From Nanobdellota archaeon (GTDB lineage: Bacteria > Patescibacteriota > Minisyncoccia > UBA6257 > GWB1-50-10): a DNA stretch of 6,261 nt. Positions 4,480-6,261 of this stretch are shown here, piece by piece (position 1 is the first letter of the stretch; the number at the start of each line of letters is the position of its first letter). The DNA is taken from NCBI GenBank assembly GCA_030695805.1, contig JAUYPG010000046.1:1-6261 (forward strand), in the 5' to 3' direction. Below the pieces are notes generated by a model. That model saw only the letters and a list, made by a program, of their open reading frames with translations. It was not told the origin of the DNA and searched no databases. The position numbers and the translations under genes were made by a program.

Positions 4480-5073
4480 ATGTCAGAGAACATGCTCGGC
4501 AATGCTCTGGAGGCGACCTCCGGACCGTTCAAAGATTTCTTTGAGAAGCTGGGCGGTGAGGAGGGCGAGGAGTGGTTCTCGGCGTTCAAGCGGTTTCTCC
4601 GTAAGGAGAACCCGTGGGAGAGTGAGTGGCGGGAGATTGAGGAGCTCTCGATTGAAATCCCCGCGCTGGCGCGGCCGACGCTCAAGGAATTGCGGGCGTT
4701 GTGCCCATGGATCCGTTCCATTGAGTACGACGTGTCCCCGACCGAGGTGGTCACGCTTCGGCTGGGGACGTTCCTTCGTTCCGGCGAGGAACGCATCAGC
4801 CACGAGAAGTACGAGCAGCGGTGTAAGCCGCACCTCGCTTCGTGCCTTGGCCACCAGCACGCGGCTTGGCTCGTGGAGCATCAGGACGAGTTCCCCGAGT
4901 TCATGGCACTTCTCGGGAAGGTTTATGTTGACTTCCCGGGAATTGTTGTGCTGGGCGTGGGTGGTAGCCGGTTCCTCGCCTGCCTCGGTCAAGATGGTAA
5001 GCACTGGGGCCTGAGTTGGCGCTGGACTGGCGACGGCCTGTACTCCGACGTTCGCGTCGCCTCCAGCAAGTAG
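4480..5073 (+). CDS. Unrecognised 197-residue cytoplasmic-type protein
   Basis: Function is not recognised. It has no signal peptide or membrane span. Residues 22-50 are acidic and aromatic (EKLGGEEGEEWF, FLRKENPW). A middle part has PTLKELRALCPWIRSIE (66-82), SPTEVVTLRLGTFL (86-99) and GEERISHEKYEQR (102-114). AAWLVEHQDEFPEFMALLGKVYVDFPG (128-154) looks like a conserved helical block. The C-terminus has a Trp-rich pattern, KHWGLSWRWTGDGLYSDVRVA (174-194), that resembles from memory a WNLNWNW-type ending in many hypothetical CPR proteins and, more distantly, C-type-lectin/FGE-like folds; this is weak. Codons favour G or C at the third position more than the neighbours. It is a single-gene unit with its own leader, Shine-Dalgarno site and terminator, consistent with later arrival. 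A long reverse-strand frame over the same region looks like a shadow. Confidence 0.85.
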   Translation: MSENMLGNALEATSGPFKDFFEKLGGEEGEEWFSAFKRFLRKENPWESEWREIEELSIEIPALARPTLKELRALCPWIRSIEYDVSPTEVVTLRLGTFLRSGEERISHEKYEQRCKPHLASCLGHQHAAWLVEHQDEFPEFMALLGKVYVDFPGIVVLGVGGSRFLACLGQDGKHWGLSWRWTGDGLYSDVRVASSK

Positions 5074-5111
5074 CTCGTTTTGGGTTCTTGCCAAAGGCGT
5101 CCGTTTTATTC

Positions 5112-5151
5112 GCCCCCTTTCACATCCGCGTGAGGGGGGCTTTGTCTTTTT
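5112..5151 (+). terminator. Strong Rho-independent terminator
   Basis: A GC-rich stem joins GCCCCCTTTCAC (5112-5123) and GTGAGGGGGGC (5130-5140), with a six-base loop and one bulged base, followed by TTTGTCTTTTT. It begins 38 bases after the stop of the 4480 gene and isolates it from glyS. Confidence 0.88.
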
Positions 5152-5204
5152 AATTTATGTTAGAAGTGATAAGGTGAATAGCGTACTTACTTTAATTTTG
5201 TGAA

Positions 5205-5233
5205 GTCGGACATCCTAAGGATGTCCGACATCC
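5205..5233. repeat. Overlapping palindromes in the glyS leader
   Basis: GTCGGACATCC (5205-5215) is exactly complementary to GGATGTCCGAC (5219-5229) around TAA. The second arm also starts another palindrome, GGATGTC then C then GACATCC (5219-5233). The unit GACATCC thus occurs twice directly and once inverted. It ends nine bases before the glyS ATG. No T tract follows. In the adjoining 5152-5204 stretch no confident promoter was identified. Confidence 0.7.
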
Positions 5234-5242
5234 GGAACGACC

Positions 5243-6261
5243 ATGACACTACTCGAAAAAATTTCTAATTTAGCGAAGAGGCGGGGGTTTGTGTATCCCT
5301 CGTCTGAAATATATGGGGGCATTGCCGGAATGTGGGATTTTGGTCCTTTGGGAGTTGAACTTACGCGGAATATAAAAAATGAGTTTTGGCGGACGATGGT
5401 GCAGAGCCGCGATGATGTGGTTGGGATAGACGCTTCTATAATAATGAATCCGCGCGTGTGGGAGGCATCGGGACATACGGAGGCGTTTACCGACCCGCTT
5501 GTGGATTGCAAGAAGTGCAAGAGACGATTTCGGGAAGACCACCTTGGAATTTCCAATTTTCAATTTCCAATTTCCAATAAAAAAGAAAAAATTAAATGTC
5601 CTGAATGTGGGGGGGAATTGACCGAGCCGAGGCAGTTTAATTTACTTGTGGAGACGTTTCTCGGGAGCGTGGAGGTGCAGAAAGAAAAGGCGTATCTGCG
5701 AGGGGAGATTACGCAGGGAGTACATGTGAATTTTAAGCAGATACTTGATTCTACGCGGGTGAAGATTCCGTTTGGCGTCGCGCAGATTGGGAAGGCGTTT
5801 CGGAATGAGATTACGCCCGGCGGGTTTATTTTCCGATGTCGGGAGTTTGAGCAGATGGAATTGCAATATTACGTGAAACCGGACAAAAAAGAATCGCAAA
5901 AAGTTTTTGAGGAATGGAAGGAGCGGCGTTTGCAATGGTATCTGGATTTTGGTTTCTCAAAAAAGAATTTGAGGTTTAAGGAGCACGCGCCTGAGAGCCG
6001 AGCGCACTACGCGCAGGCGGCGTTTGATATTGAATACAATTTGGATGATGAGTGGAAGGAGATGGAGGGAGTTCATCATCGCGGGGATTGGGATGTTCGG
6101 CGCCACCAGGAATACTCCAAGAAGGACATGACCTATTATGACGAGGAGACGAAGGAGAGATATTTGCCGTATATTATTGAAACGTCAGCCGGGGTTGGGA
6201 GGGTTGCGCTTTTCGCACTTTGCGACGCGTATCAAGAAGAGAAAATCACAAATCACAAATC
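5243..6261 (+). CDS. glyS: Glycyl-tRNA synthetase, alpha2 type, 3' partial
   Basis: Class II synthetase that charges tRNA-Gly with glycine in the cytoplasm. The first 339 codons are present; about a quarter or more of the protein, including the anticodon-binding domain, lies beyond the right edge. The N-terminus LAKRRGFVYPSSEIYGGIAG (10-29) and WDFGPLGVEL (31-40) are typical of the single-chain form. Motif 2 is FRNEITPGGFIFRCREFEQME (186-206) and motif 3 is ETSAGVGR (313-320), where ExSxGxxR is conserved. A four-Cys zinc site is formed by Cys89, Cys92, Cys119 and Cys122. Two heptamer repeats are translated in frame, one between the Cys pairs and one after CDAYQEE (327-333). The ATG at 5243 fits the family; only a weak GGAA lies five bases before it. 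Closeness to recO recalls the recO-glycyl synthetase order of some other bacteria. Confidence 0.95.
   Translation, partial: MTLLEKISNLAKRRGFVYPSSEIYGGIAGMWDFGPLGVELTRNIKNEFWRTMVQSRDDVVGIDASIIMNPRVWEASGHTEAFTDPLVDCKKCKRRFREDHLGISNFQFPISNKKEKIKCPECGGELTEPRQFNLLVETFLGSVEVQKEKAYLRGEITQGVHVNFKQILDSTRVKIPFGVAQIGKAFRNEITPGGFIFRCREFEQMELQYYVKPDKKESQKVFEEWKERRLQWYLDFGFSKKNLRFKEHAPESRAHYAQAAFDIEYNLDDEWKEMEGVHHRGDWDVRRHQEYSKKDMTYYDEETKERYLPYIIETSAGVGRVALFALCDAYQEEKITNHK
5548..5575. repeat. Heptanucleotide repeat AATTTCC, 4 units, inside glyS
   Basis: Three AATTTCC units and one AATTTTC stand in tandem within the coding sequence, giving a repetitive peptide around residues 102-112 (ISNFQFPISN) between the two zinc-binding Cys pairs. 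The following AATAAAAAAGAAAAAATTAAA is also A-rich. The frame stays open. Confidence 0.85.
6243..6261. repeat. Heptanucleotide repeat AAATCAC inside glyS, cut by the window edge
   Basis: AAATCAC occurs twice, then AAATC reaches the last base, coding KITNHKS. It begins directly after the conserved CDAYQEE segment, where the family normally goes on to an acidic turn and the KLHP-type strand. The full length is unknown. Confidence 0.7.

Noticed and set aside
4483..5094. 203-residue open frame on the reverse strand
   Set aside because: It lies antisense to a gene with a strong Shine-Dalgarno site and terminator on the + strand. It has no ribosome site of its own and an unremarkable, Arg/Leu/Pro-rich composition typical of shadows.
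5152..5242. T-box leader for glyS
   Set aside because: The leader is too short, and neither a T-box bulge sequence nor an antiterminator and terminator pair is visible.

Overview
The window looks like a piece of a Candidate Phyla Radiation (Patescibacteria, probably Parcubacteria-like) genome. This rests on protein resemblance and style, not on a marker gene: a very short RecO, a single-chain (alpha2-type) glycyl-tRNA synthetase, a small SpeD, a lineage-type surface protein, almost no Shine-Dalgarno sites, and many short palindromes and short-unit tandem repeats in and between genes. All convincing genes are on the + strand. No tRNA, rRNA, CRISPR array or insertion sequence was seen.

Layout. 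(1) 2-322: the C-terminal part of a pyruvoyl-dependent S-adenosylmethionine decarboxylase (SpeD), cut by the left edge. (2) 323-512: an intergenic region with a palindromic repeat of the CCCTTCGACAAGCTCAGGG type, then a near-consensus promoter overlapped by two inverted repeats. (3) 513-1070: a DinJ/RelB-like antitoxin and a YafQ-like mRNA endonuclease toxin, three bases apart. (4) 1089-1490: a DoxX-family membrane protein with a perfect extended -10 that points to a leaderless mRNA. (5) 1487-1588: heptanucleotide repeats in inverted orientation between doxX and recO. (6) 1595-2128: recO with a TTG start. (7) 2139-4238: a 699-residue bitopic surface protein with a very basic cytoplasmic tail, one membrane span and about four Ig-like repeats; its tail contains an in-frame palindromic insertion flanked by an 8-bp direct repeat. 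(8) 4229-4479: a decamer repeat array interrupted by a palindromic element, a terminator, and a structured leader. (9) 4480-5073: an unrecognised 197-residue protein with the only strong Shine-Dalgarno site and its own strong terminator. (10) 5205-6261: a palindromic repeat and the first 339 codons of glycyl-tRNA synthetase, carrying two heptamer-repeat stretches inside its reading frame.

The genes do not form one pathway. The toxin-antitoxin pair is a self-contained, probably autoregulated module. recO, the surface protein and glyS recall the recO-gly synthetase neighbourhood of other bacteria, with the 4480-5073 gene looking like a separate transcription unit placed between them. The most distinctive aspect of the window is its repeats: heptamers at three places (two inside an essential synthetase gene), a decamer array, and several unrelated palindromes, one of which appears to have entered a coding sequence without breaking it.
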